From Ruminococcaceae bacterium UBA5891 (lineage in GTDB: Bacteria > Bacillota > Clostridia > Oscillospirales > Acutalibacteraceae), in contig DJET01000035.1 in the NCBI GenBank assembly GCA_002431945.1, positions 12,716 through 59,473 of the forward strand: DNA of 46,758 nt, in the 5' to 3' direction. Below, one piece after another: positions 23,747 through 31,573 of the stretch. The position numbers and the translations under genes were made by a program. Numbering within the stretch: the stretch's first letter is position 1; each line of letters begins with the position of its first letter. The notes below the pieces were generated by a model, which did not search any database, was not told the origin of the DNA, and saw nothing but the letters and a program-made list of their open reading frames with translations.

Positions 23747-24595
23747 TTATATCAGTGAGTTATAATAATCCTTCATCTGCTTTGCGTCCTCCGCCTGCGT
23801 TCCTGCGGATTCGCATATAAACACGGGGCTGCAGCCGTATTTACAGGTAAGCTCCATAACGGGCTGATAGTCCGGTCCGTAAACGGTATCCTCAAATGTT
23901 AAGTGGCGCTTTTCGCCGCCCGTGGTATACTCTATCTTTGAAAAATGGGAATGAAAGCTTTTAAGACGGTCCGTACCGAGCTTGTCCTTAATTTTAAGGA
24001 ATATATTTTCATAGTCGGCAAAAGATTTAAGCAACCCCATATCCCTTGCGTTAAGGTGACCGAAATCGATGCACGGAATAAGTCTTTCGTCCAATAAGCA
24101 AAGCTCCAAAACCTCTTCGAGCGTGCCTAATTGGTTTACCTTACCCATGGTTTCCGGGCAAATGTGAATGTTTGAAAGTCCCTCGCCGTCAAGCGCGGCT
24201 ATTGCCTTGCGCATTGTATCAAGAGCAAGGTCGAATGCGTCGCTGCGGGATATTTTTCCGCAGGAGCCTGTATGCACCACAATGCGATCCCCGCCCATTG
24301 CGTTTACCGCGCGTGCCGAGGCTAAAATATAATTCACCGAATTATCGCGCTTTTCTGCCTCGGTAGAGGACATTGAAATATAGTAAGGGGCGTGCAGTGA
24401 AAGCGTTATACCGGCTTTAGCCGCCTTTTCACCCAAAAGGCGAGCCTTTTCCTCGCCTATGTTAACCCCTCTTCCGCATTGGTACTCATAACAGTCAAGT
24501 CCCATTTTAACTATATAATCCGGTACGTCAAGACTGTTTTTATAACCCATTTTCGAAAAACTTTCCGAATTTCCAGCAGGACCGAACTTAGGCAT
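23747..24595 (-). CDS. nfo: Endonuclease IV-like TIM-barrel enzyme
   Basis: The 282-residue protein begins MPKFGPAGNSESF and continues EYQCGRGVNI, as in apurinic endonuclease IV. Likely metal ligands are in LSLHAPYY, IVVHTGS, ICPETMGK, CIDFGHLNA, SFHSHFSKIE and FICESAG. Endonuclease IV nicks DNA 5' of abasic sites during base-excision repair. Length is normal. Some sugar-isomerase-like paralogues share this fold, so the exact substrate is not certain. It lies 3 nt after yqeG. Confidence 0.8.
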   Translation of the reverse strand: MPKFGPAGNSESFSKMGYKNSLDVPDYIVKMGLDCYEYQCGRGVNIGEEKARLLGEKAAKAGITLSLHAPYYISMSSTEAEKRDNSVNYILASARAVNAMGGDRIVVHTGSCGKISRSDAFDLALDTMRKAIAALDGEGLSNIHICPETMGKVNQLGTLEEVLELCLLDERLIPCIDFGHLNARDMGLLKSFADYENIFLKIKDKLGTDRLKSFHSHFSKIEYTTGGEKRHLTFEDTVYGPDYQPVMELTCKYGCSPVFICESAGTQAEDAKQMKDYYNSLI

Positions 24596-24598
24596 TCG

Positions 24599-25099
24599 CT
24601 ACACCTCCGTGTTTTTTATGTTATATATTTTATAAACCGCGCGTTCCAATTTGCGCTTAAATTTAAACCGTGCCGAGCTTTCGGGCTTGATAGGGTCAAG
24701 CAGAACGGTTTTAACGCCGTACAAATTACCGCCTAACGTATCTGTAAATATCTGGTCGCCAACAATGGCGGTATCCTTTTTTAGGCTGCCTATGCGGCGG
24801 CACGCCGCGGAAAACCTGAACGGCAGCGGCTTTAAGCCAAGGCTTATAAAATCAAGCCCTATTTTCTCGGCAAAGGGCTTTACCCTTTTTTCCTTTGAGT
24901 TTGAAAGGATAATAAGCCTTATTCCGTTTTTTCTCATAATATCAAGCCAATTTTCAAGCCCGTCCGTCAGCTTTTGACCGTGATGGGTTGAAAGCGTGTT
25001 GTCAACATCCAATATAAGCGCGGTTATACCGTATTTTTTAAGCATATCGGGTGTTATATCGGTTATTGCGTGCAGTTTAATTTTAGGTTTTAAAAGCAT
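24599..25099 (-). CDS. yqeG: YqeG-family HAD IIIA phosphatase
   Basis: The 166-residue protein has HAD motif I (LILDVDNTLSTHH), motif II (IILSNS) and motif IV (VGDQIFTDTLGGNLYG). It matches YqeG, a PGP-type phosphatase family in Firmicutes with a suggested role in phosphatidylglycerol phosphate dephosphorylation. AAGGA lies 9 nt before the ATG. It heads the run down to glnN, after the rpsU terminator; no separate strong promoter is seen, so read-through from rpsU is possible. Confidence 0.87.
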   Translation of the reverse strand: MLLKPKIKLHAITDITPDMLKKYGITALILDVDNTLSTHHGQKLTDGLENWLDIMRKNGIRLIILSNSKEKRVKPFAEKIGLDFISLGLKPLPFRFSAACRRIGSLKKDTAIVGDQIFTDTLGGNLYGVKTVLLDPIKPESSARFKFKRKLERAVYKIYNIKNTEV

Positions 25100-25124
25100 T
25101 TATTAAAAATCCTTATAATAAAAT

Positions 25125-25152
25125 AAAAAGCGGTTTTAAAAACCGCTTTTTT
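25125..25152. terminator. Terminator after rpsU
   Basis: AAAAAGCGGTTTT pairs with AAAACCGCTTTTT around a minimal loop, with T runs on both strands. It begins 12 nt after the rpsU stop on the minus strand. Confidence 0.8.
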
Positions 25153-25163
25153 AACTGTAAATA

Positions 25164-25340
25164 TCAGCGGAACTTTCTTTTACGAGCAGCTTCCGACTTC
25201 TTTTTACGCTTAACAGAGGGCTTTTCATAGTGCTCTCTCTTGCGAACCTCCTGTATAACGCCGTCCTTTGCGGTCTGCCTTTTAAAGCGGCGCAAAGCGT
25301 TATCGAGAGACTCGTTTTCTTTAATTCTTACTTGACTCAT
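25164..25340 (-). CDS. rpsU: 30S ribosomal protein S21
   Basis: The 58-residue product starts MSQVRIKENESLDNALRRFK and ends in a basic tail (KRKKKSEAARKRKFR), the full S21 pattern. S21 is a small-subunit protein involved in initiation. It is only 177 nt, so a length cut-off would miss it. GGAGGGAGGG lies upstream of the ATG, and a consensus promoter and terminator bracket it. Confidence 0.97.
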   Translation of the reverse strand: MSQVRIKENESLDNALRRFKRQTAKDGVIQEVRKREHYEKPSVKRKKKSEAARKRKFR

Positions 25341-25392
25341 TTATATTCCCTCCCTCCGCAAAATAGCAGGGGTATTAACAATCGCAAGGCTT

Positions 25393-25421
25393 ATTATACT
25401 ATAAACGGACGTTTTAGTCAA
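25393..25421 (-). promoter_or_regulatory. Promoter of rpsU
   Basis: On the minus strand TTGACT (25416-25421) and TATAAT (25393-25398) are separated by 17 nt. The leader to the ATG is about 45 nt. Confidence 0.85.
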
Positions 25422-25459
25422 GAATTACTTTAACGGAACCGTTCAAGCCTTAAAACAGC

Positions 25460-25708
25460 TTATCCCCTTAAAGCAATAACGTTAGCGATAATCGCCAGCA
25501 CGAAGAATAACGCGGCAACCCACTTGGTAAGACGCGCTAAGGTTGCGTCGAAGGTTCTTGCTTTGTTTTTGGAAAGGAAAGTATCGGCACCGCCGGATAT
25601 CGCGCCGTTAATACCGGCACGGTGACCCTGCTGCAATATAACGACTGCGATTATAAAGAGTGATACCAGAATTACCAAAATTCCGAGAATAATCTCTATT
25701 GCACTCAC
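25460..25708 (-). CDS. secG: Preprotein translocase subunit SecG
   Basis: The 82-residue protein has two transmembrane helices (about 5-26 and 58-79) joined by the conserved loop ILQQGHRAGINGAISGGADT. SecG stimulates SecYEG-dependent export. The start is GTG with GGAGGTG 6 nt upstream. It is downstream of leuS but has its own promoter. Confidence 0.95.
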   Translation of the reverse strand: MSAIEIILGILVILVSLFIIAVVILQQGHRAGINGAISGGADTFLSKNKARTFDATLARLTKWVAALFFVLAIIANVIALRG

Positions 25709-25742
25709 AGATTACACCTCCATTACACAAATAGACAAATAT

Positions 25743-25771
25743 ATATTACCATAACTTAAGTAATTATGCAA
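25743..25771 (-). promoter_or_regulatory. Promoter of secG
   Basis: On the minus strand TTGCAT (25766-25771) and TAATAT (25743-25748) are separated by 17 nt, in the gap after leuS. No hairpin terminator is evident after leuS. Confidence 0.55.
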
Positions 25772-25796
25772 TAAATATTTTCAACAAATCGCAAAT

Positions 25797-28211
25797 TTAT
25801 TTTACAACGATATTCACAAGCTTTTTGGGGACATAAAGCTCCTTTACAATGCTTTTGCCCTCTGTAATCTCGGCAACGGCACTTTCACGTTTTGCGGCGG
25901 CTATTGCGTCGGCGGCGGTTATATCTGCCGCAACGTTTATGCGCGCCTTTATCCTGCCGTTTACCTGAACTGCAATTTCCACGGTGCTGTCTGCGCACTT
26001 AGACTCATCGTAGGCAGGCCATTCGGCTTCGTTCAGCATTCCCTTAAAGCCTGCCTGCTGCCAAAGCTCCTCTGTTATATGCGGCGCAAAGGGATTAAGC
26101 AATATAAGATAGGTTTTAAATTCAGCCCTGTTTATGCCGCCTTGGCTTTGAATATCGTTAAGCAGAGACATAAGCGCCGCTATCGCGGTGTTCATTTTAA
26201 GCCCCTCAATATCCTCGGTAACCTTTTTAATCGTGCGGTGGAAAGCCGATTCAAGCTCAGGACGGTAATCGTCGCCGTCGGTAAGCTTATCGGAAAGCGC
26301 CCATATCTTATCAAGAAAACGCTTGCTTCCCTTTATTGAGGACTGGCTCCACGGCGCCGCCTTTTCAAAATCGCCTATAAACATTTCGTAAAGGCGCATT
26401 GTGTCCGCTCCGTAATCGCGCACTATTTCATCGGGATTTACCACGTTGCCGCGCGATTTCGACATTTTCTCGCCGTTTTCGCCTAAGATCATACCGTGGC
26501 TTGTGCGCTTGGCATACGGTTCGGGCGTGGGCACCGCGCCTATATCATAAAGGAATTTATGCCAGAAACGGCTGTAAAGCAGGTGCAATGTGGTGTGCTC
26601 CATACCGCCGTTGTACCAGTCAACGGGAGTCCAGTATTTAAGCGCTTCGGGAGACGCAAGCTCCTTATCGTTATGCGGATCGCAGTAGCGTAAGAAATAC
26701 CATGAAGAGCCCGCCCACTGGGGCATTGTATCGGTCTCGCGCTTAGCGGGACCTCCGCAGTGCGGGCAGGTGGTATTAACCCAATCGGTCATTTTAGCCA
26801 AGGGCGATTCGCCGTTATCCGTCGGCTCATATGAATCAACGTTCGGCAGCACAAGCGGCAGCTCGCTTTCGGGAAGCGGCACATAGCCGCAATTATCGCA
26901 GTGCACTATCGGTATCGGCTCGCCCCAATAGCGCTGGCGCGAAAATACCCAGTCGCGCAGCTTGTAATTGGTTTTAAGCTCGCCCAAATTTCTTTCCTTA
27001 AGCCAATTTTGTATTGCCTTTTTCGCCTCTTCAACGCTCATACCGTCAAGAAAGCCGGAATTTACGAGCTTGCCAGCCGCACACTCGGTATAAGGAGCCT
27101 TCTGTACGTCCTCGCCGCCTGCAACTACCTCGATTATCGGCAGATTGAATTTTTTTGCAAATTCCCAGTCGCGCGTGTCGTGCGCAGGCACCGCCATTAT
27201 AGCGCCCGTGCCGTAGGATATAAGCACGTAATCCGCAATAAATATCGGAATTTCCTTGCCGTTTACGGGGTTTATTGCGGTAACGCCGTTTATTTTAACG
27301 CCCGTTTTATCCTTAGCAAGCTCGGTACGCTCAAAGTCGGACTTTTTGGCGGCTTCCTGCTTATATGCCGAAACCTCGTCCATATTTGTTATTTTATCCG
27401 CCCACTTTTGAATAAGCGGGTGTTCGGGCGACATTACCATATAGGTAACGCCGAAAAGCGTATCCGCACGGGTGGTAAATACCTCGAACGTATCGCCTAT
27501 GTTGGTTGAAAACTTAACCTGCGTACCGTATGATCTGCCTATCCAGTTGCGCTGCTGCGTTTTAACGCGTTCTATAAAATCAACATTGTCAAGCCCATCG
27601 AGCAGCTTTTCGGCGTAATCGGTTATTTTAAGCATCCACTGGCTTTTTTCTTTGTGGATAACCTCGCTGCCGCAGCGCTCGCAATGGCCGTTTACAACCT
27701 CTTCGTTTGCAAGCACGCATTTGCACGAGGTACACCAGTTTACCGACATTTTTTTCTTGTAAGCAAGACCTTTTTTATAAAGCTGCAAAAATATCCACTG
27801 CGTCCACTTGTAATAAGAGGGGTCGGTGGTGTTTATTTCCCTGCTCCAGTCAAACGAAAAGCCTAAAGATTTCAGCTGTCTTTTAAAATTGGCAATATTC
27901 TTTTTCGTAACCTCTGCCGGGTGAATGTGGTTTTTTATGGCAAAATTTTCGGTAGGAAGACCGAATGCGTCCCATCCCATAGGGTAAAGCACATTATAGC
28001 CCTCAAGCCTTTTTTTACGGCATACTATATCGATAGCCGTGTATGAACGCGGGTGACCCACGTGCAATCCCTGACCCGAAGGATAAGGAAACTCCACAAG
28101 CCCGTAAAATTTAGGAAGAGAGTAATCGTCCTTAGCGGCAAAGGTTTGTTTTTCGTCCCATATATCCTGCCACTTTTTCTCAATTTGCGCGTAATTGTAA
28201 TCTTTTGCCAT
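25797..28211 (-). CDS. leuS: Leucyl-tRNA synthetase
   Basis: The 804-residue class I synthetase has HVGH in place of HIGH (PYPSGQGLHVGHPRSY), a zinc-type insert (WCTSCKC and HCERCGSEV), the CP1 editing domain (TTRADTLFGVTY and YGTGAIMAVPAHD) and KMSKS. Length is normal for the bacterial form. The frame extends upstream to 28274 into rsfS, but ATG at 28211 follows GAGGGGG and gives the usual N-terminus MAKDYNYAQIEKKWQ. It ends the long housekeeping run. Confidence 0.97.
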   Translation of the reverse strand: MAKDYNYAQIEKKWQDIWDEKQTFAAKDDYSLPKFYGLVEFPYPSGQGLHVGHPRSYTAIDIVCRKKRLEGYNVLYPMGWDAFGLPTENFAIKNHIHPAEVTKKNIANFKRQLKSLGFSFDWSREINTTDPSYYKWTQWIFLQLYKKGLAYKKKMSVNWCTSCKCVLANEEVVNGHCERCGSEVIHKEKSQWMLKITDYAEKLLDGLDNVDFIERVKTQQRNWIGRSYGTQVKFSTNIGDTFEVFTTRADTLFGVTYMVMSPEHPLIQKWADKITNMDEVSAYKQEAAKKSDFERTELAKDKTGVKINGVTAINPVNGKEIPIFIADYVLISYGTGAIMAVPAHDTRDWEFAKKFNLPIIEVVAGGEDVQKAPYTECAAGKLVNSGFLDGMSVEEAKKAIQNWLKERNLGELKTNYKLRDWVFSRQRYWGEPIPIVHCDNCGYVPLPESELPLVLPNVDSYEPTDNGESPLAKMTDWVNTTCPHCGGPAKRETDTMPQWAGSSWYFLRYCDPHNDKELASPEALKYWTPVDWYNGGMEHTTLHLLYSRFWHKFLYDIGAVPTPEPYAKRTSHGMILGENGEKMSKSRGNVVNPDEIVRDYGADTMRLYEMFIGDFEKAAPWSQSSIKGSKRFLDKIWALSDKLTDGDDYRPELESAFHRTIKKVTEDIEGLKMNTAIAALMSLLNDIQSQGGINRAEFKTYLILLNPFAPHITEELWQQAGFKGMLNEAEWPAYDESKCADSTVEIAVQVNGRIKARINVAADITAADAIAAAKRESAVAEITEGKSIVKELYVPKKLVNIVVK

Positions 28212-28213
28212 TG

Positions 28214-28579
28214 TTAATCCCCCTCGGATTCGGTAAGTAATCCGCTTAAATCTATTTGCTCGCCGTCGCTCCACATTTTGTCAAGCGCATAAAACTCGCG
28301 CTGGTCGCGGCTGAAAACGTGTATAATTACCGAGCCGTAGTCAAGCACTATCCAGCCCGTGGTCTTACCCTCGATATGGTGCGGCTGAACGCCCGCTTCG
28401 CCGAGCTTTTCCTCCGCCTCGTCCGCAAGCGCCCTTACGTGGGTTGAGCTTGTTGCCGTACACATTAAAAAATACTCGGCAATTACGGTAAGCTCGTCCA
28501 CCTTAACGGCGTTAAGCTCCTTTGCCTTTTTTTCATTAAGCGCATTTGCGGCAATTTTTAATATTTCCAAAGCTTCCAT
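28214..28579 (-). CDS. rsfS: Ribosomal silencing factor RsfS
   Basis: The 121-residue protein belongs to the RsfS/Iojap family, which binds L14 on the 50S subunit and blocks subunit joining in starvation. Family segments are MCTATSSTHVRALADE, VLDYGSVIIHVFSRDQREFY and LDKMW. It follows yqeK directly and precedes leuS by 2 nt, the conserved nadD-yqeK-rsfS order. GGAGGG lies upstream of the ATG. Confidence 0.95.
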   Translation of the reverse strand: MEALEILKIAANALNEKKAKELNAVKVDELTVIAEYFLMCTATSSTHVRALADEAEEKLGEAGVQPHHIEGKTTGWIVLDYGSVIIHVFSRDQREFYALDKMWSDGEQIDLSGLLTESEGD

Positions 28580-29158
28580 TTATTTCCCTCCGAGAACTGC
28601 TTGATTGTAAGCCGCCACGGTATCAAGGTGCACCGCGCGAGCCTGTTCAACCAGATCCTTTATAGAATACTGCAATGCGTAAACAAACGCTTTTTGCAGC
28701 GATTCGTTTACATATTTTCTTATAACCTCTACGTCGTCGTAATCGCGGTCTGCCGATGTAAAATCCGCAAGGTAAAGAATTTTGGCAAGCAGCGACATAC
28801 CCGCCTTTGCCGTGGTGTGGTAACGTATTGCGTCTATAATTTCGGGATCCTTTATACCCAAAATATGCTCGGCATACGCCGCTCCCGACATTGCGTGCCA
28901 AAGCTTTTCCGCACCCTTTTCAATCTCATTCGGTATTATACCAAAATCGGCAAATATTTTCAAGTGCTCCTCTGCCGGCGCGTTTTTTGTTATATCGTGC
29001 AAAAGCCCTGCAAGATACGCCTTTTCAGTATCTCCGCCGTATTTTTCGGCAAGCCTTTTCGCCTCGTCTGCCACACAAAGCGAATGGTAATAACGTTTTT
29101 CGTTAAGTCTTTTTTTAAGTATTTCTTTAAACGCCCCGTAATCGGTATTATTTTCCAA
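28580..29158 (-). CDS. yqeK: HD-domain hydrolase YqeK
   Basis: The 192-residue protein has the HD motif pattern: H (YYHSLCVADEA), HD (GLLHDITKN), H (LWHAMSGA) and IRYHTT. YqeK enzymes hydrolyse diadenosine tetraphosphate. The frame is open to an ATG at 29176, but TTG at 29158 is 7 nt after GGAGGG, which itself lies inside the nadD end. That start gives an 11-nt overlap with nadD and suggests translational coupling. Confidence 0.9.
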   Translation of the reverse strand: MENNTDYGAFKEILKKRLNEKRYYHSLCVADEAKRLAEKYGGDTEKAYLAGLLHDITKNAPAEEHLKIFADFGIIPNEIEKGAEKLWHAMSGAAYAEHILGIKDPEIIDAIRYHTTAKAGMSLLAKILYLADFTSADRDYDDVEVIRKYVNESLQKAFVYALQYSIKDLVEQARAVHLDTVAAYNQAVLGGK

Positions 29159-29744
29159 TGTAAATCCCTCCGGCATTTATATATTCATACACCTTTTTCG
29201 GCAACAGCTTTTCCGATTTTGCAATATTGCTTCTTATATATGAGGAAGATACCTGCGGCACCGCTTTGTCGCTTACCAAAAGCTGCATACCCATATTTTT
29301 ATACCTTTCGGCCGCTTTATCAAAAAGCCCGCCGTCGGTCCCGGTTCTTCTGAAAGCCAAAAACGGTATTTCCTTTAAAAGCTCTTCGTATTTATACCAC
29401 TTATCAAACGATATAAGCATATCGCCGCCGCATACGAAAATAAAATCACGCTCTTTGTATTTTTGCTTTAAAAGCCTAACGGTATCAATGCTGTAGCTTT
29501 TGCCCGTTCTTTCAAACTCTATAAGGCAAAGCTTTACCTTTTTAAAATCCTCTGCCATAATGCGGCACATATTTATGCGGTCCTTATCGCTCGCCAAAAA
29601 ATCGCATACCTTATGCGGCGGTATGCGGTCGGGCATAAGCCAAACCTCATCAATATCGCGGCGGGAATCCAGCGCTCTTAACATTTCGTAATGCCCTATA
29701 TGGGGCGGATTAAACGTTCCGCCGAACAAAGCGGTAAAGCCCAT
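29148..29744 (-). CDS. nadD: Nicotinate-nucleotide adenylyltransferase
   Basis: The 198-residue protein has GGTFNPPHIGH at the N-terminus (nucleotidyltransferase HxGH signature) and SSSYIRS near the C-terminus (SxSxxR-like motif). It joins ATP and nicotinate mononucleotide to make deamido-NAD. Length is normal. It overlaps the yhbY stop by one base and the yqeK start by 11 nt. Confidence 0.95.
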   Translation of the reverse strand: MGFTALFGGTFNPPHIGHYEMLRALDSRRDIDEVWLMPDRIPPHKVCDFLASDKDRINMCRIMAEDFKKVKLCLIEFERTGKSYSIDTVRLLKQKYKERDFIFVCGGDMLISFDKWYKYEELLKEIPFLAFRRTGTDGGLFDKAAERYKNMGMQLLVSDKAVPQVSSSYIRSNIAKSEKLLPKKVYEYINAGGIYIGK

Positions 29745-30037
29745 TACTTCACCAGCTTTATCTGCTTGTTATCGCGGCTTTCCCTGTAAAGCACAAAGCG
29801 CGAGCCTATTACCTGAACCACGTCGGAATGTGTTTTTTCGGCAATTTGCTCCGCCGCCTCGCGGGACGATACGGGACTTGTTTCAAGCGTACGCAATTTA
29901 ATTATTTCCCTTGCCTCAAGCGCGTCGCTCACCTGCTTTACGGTGTTTTCGGTAACGCCGCCCTTGCCTATTTGAAAAATTGTGTCAAGGCTGTTTGCAA
30001 GACCTCTTAACTGCGCTCTTTGTCTGCTGTTTAACAT
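29744..30037 (-). CDS. yhbY: YhbY-family RNA-binding protein
   Basis: The 97-residue protein is a single CRM-domain protein associated with 50S assembly. The GxxG-type loop is in FQIGKGGVTENTVKQV, with EIIKLRTLETSP and VQVIGSRFVLYR further on. It lies 12 nt after rdgB and overlaps nadD by one base. Confidence 0.93.
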   Translation of the reverse strand: MLNSRQRAQLRGLANSLDTIFQIGKGGVTENTVKQVSDALEAREIIKLRTLETSPVSSREAAEQIAEKTHSDVVQVIGSRFVLYRESRDNKQIKLVK

Positions 30038-30049
30038 TTTTTTCTCCGT

Positions 30050-30637
30050 TTAAATATATTTTTTAAGCTCTTCCTTAAATGCTCTTAACGCATTTCCGCG
30101 GTGGCTTACCTTATCCTTTTCCTCAGCCGTCATTTCGGCATAGCAGCCGGCGGGGCATACAAAAAGCGGATCGTAGCCGAAGCCGCCGCTGCCGCGGCAT
30201 TCCTCTGCCACATAGCCCCTGCACTCGCCCCTTACGGTAAATTCCCTGCCGTCGGGAAAAACACAGGCTATGGCGGATACAAAAACAGCCGTTCTTTTAT
30301 CGCGCGGTACGCCCTTAAGCGCCGCCAAAAGCTTTTCGTTGTTAGAAGCATAGGTAGCGCCGCTGCCCGAATAACGCGCAGAGTAAAGCCCCGGCGCGCC
30401 GTCTAAAATATCAACGCTGAGTCCCGAATCGTCCGCAACGGTTATAAAGCCCGTTTCCTTAAGACCGGAGTGCGCCTTTAAAAGCGCGTTTTCTTCGTAG
30501 GTTGTTCCTGTTTCCTCAACCTCCGGCAGCGGCTTTTCAAGATCGTTCTCGCTTAAAACCTCAAAGCCCATCGGCTTTAAAATTCTTTCAAGCTCTTTTA
30601 ATTTATTATGATTTTTTGTGGCAATAAAAATTTTCAT
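30050..30637 (-). CDS. rdgB: XTP/dITP diphosphatase (RdgB/HAM1)
   Basis: The 195-residue protein has the N-terminal FIATKNHNKLKELERIL, the central VADDSGLSVDILDGAPGLYSARY, and the C-terminal GFGYDPLFV and KVSHRGNALRAF. It removes non-canonical purine triphosphates from the nucleotide pool. It abuts ftsY with no gap. Confidence 0.95.
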   Translation of the reverse strand: MKIFIATKNHNKLKELERILKPMGFEVLSENDLEKPLPEVEETGTTYEENALLKAHSGLKETGFITVADDSGLSVDILDGAPGLYSARYSGSGATYASNNEKLLAALKGVPRDKRTAVFVSAIACVFPDGREFTVRGECRGYVAEECRGSGGFGYDPLFVCPAGCYAEMTAEEKDKVSHRGNALRAFKEELKKYI

Positions 30638-31549
30638 TTAAAGCTCCTCAAATATGCCATCGGCAAATTCGGCGGCGGAAAACGGCTGTAAATCGTCTAT
30701 GCCCTCGCCCACGCCCACAAATTTAACCGGTATGCCAAGCTCGTTTCTTATAGCTATTATTATACCGCCTTTTGCGGTTCCGTCAAGCTTTGTTAACACA
30801 ATTCCCGTTATATCGGCAACATTTTTAAATTCGCGCGCCTGATTAACCGCGTTTTGACCGGTAGCCGCGTCAAGCACAAGCAGCGTTTCCACCGAAGCGT
30901 CGGGCAGCTCCCTTGCAATTACGCGGTAAATTTTTGCAAGCTCGTCCATAAGATTTTTCTTGTTATGCAGCCTGCCTGCGGTATCGCATATAATAACGTC
31001 CGCTCCCTTTGACTTTGCCGAGGCTATTGTATCAAACACAACCGAGGCAGGGTCCGTTCCCTCCACGCTTTTAACCATAGTAACGCCCGCGCGCTCCGCC
31101 CAGATACCGAGCTGATCGATGGCTGCGGCTCTGAACGTATCCGCCGCGCCGAGAACAACCCTTTTACCGCTGTTTTTAAGCTGTAACGACAGCTTGCCTA
31201 TTGTTGTTGTTTTGCCGACGCCGTTTACGCCGATAACCAATATTACCGAAGGCTTTGTTTCAAGCCTTAAGCCCTCGTCCTCGCCTAACATATCAACAAT
31301 TATTTCCTTCATCAAATTCTTGATTTCGGCAGGATCGGTTATGCCTGTTTCCTTAATTCTTTTACGCAGTCTTTCACATATTTCCACAGAGGTCTCCACG
31401 CCTATATCGGACATAACAAGCGTTTCCTCAAGCTGTTCAAACAGCTCTTCATCGATTTTGGTAAAGCTGTTTATAATACCGTTTACGCCGTTTGCTATTG
31501 AATCGCGCGTTTTTTTAAGTCCCTCTTTAATTTTACCGAAAAATCCCAT
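30638..31549 (-). CDS. ftsY: Signal recognition particle receptor FtsY
   Basis: The 303-residue protein is the SRP-type GTPase with only the N and G domains; the acidic A domain found in Escherichia coli is absent, as in many Firmicutes. GTPase motifs are GVNGVGKTTTIGKLS (G1), DTFRAAAIDQL, DTAGR (G3) and LTKLDGTAKGG (G4). It docks ribosome-nascent chain complexes at SecYEG. It lies 24 nt after smc. Confidence 0.96.
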   Translation of the reverse strand: MGFFGKIKEGLKKTRDSIANGVNGIINSFTKIDEELFEQLEETLVMSDIGVETSVEICERLRKRIKETGITDPAEIKNLMKEIIVDMLGEDEGLRLETKPSVILVIGVNGVGKTTTIGKLSLQLKNSGKRVVLGAADTFRAAAIDQLGIWAERAGVTMVKSVEGTDPASVVFDTIASAKSKGADVIICDTAGRLHNKKNLMDELAKIYRVIARELPDASVETLLVLDAATGQNAVNQAREFKNVADITGIVLTKLDGTAKGGIIIAIRNELGIPVKFVGVGEGIDDLQPFSAAEFADGIFEEL

Positions 31550-31573
31550 TTTCTACCTGCTTTCAAAAAAGAA

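Noticed and set aside
18389..25099. The yqeG-glnN run as a dedicated nitrogen or calcium system
   Set aside because: The members have unrelated known roles and no shared regulatory site is visible; close spacing alone does not show a joint function.
26901..27509. Open frame of 202 codons on the plus strand inside leuS
   Set aside because: It is antisense to a gene with clear LeuRS motifs, has no ribosome binding site, and its translation resembles no family.
28601..29353. Open frame of 250 codons on the plus strand across yqeK and nadD
   Set aside because: It is antisense to two conserved genes and its composition is that of a shadow frame.
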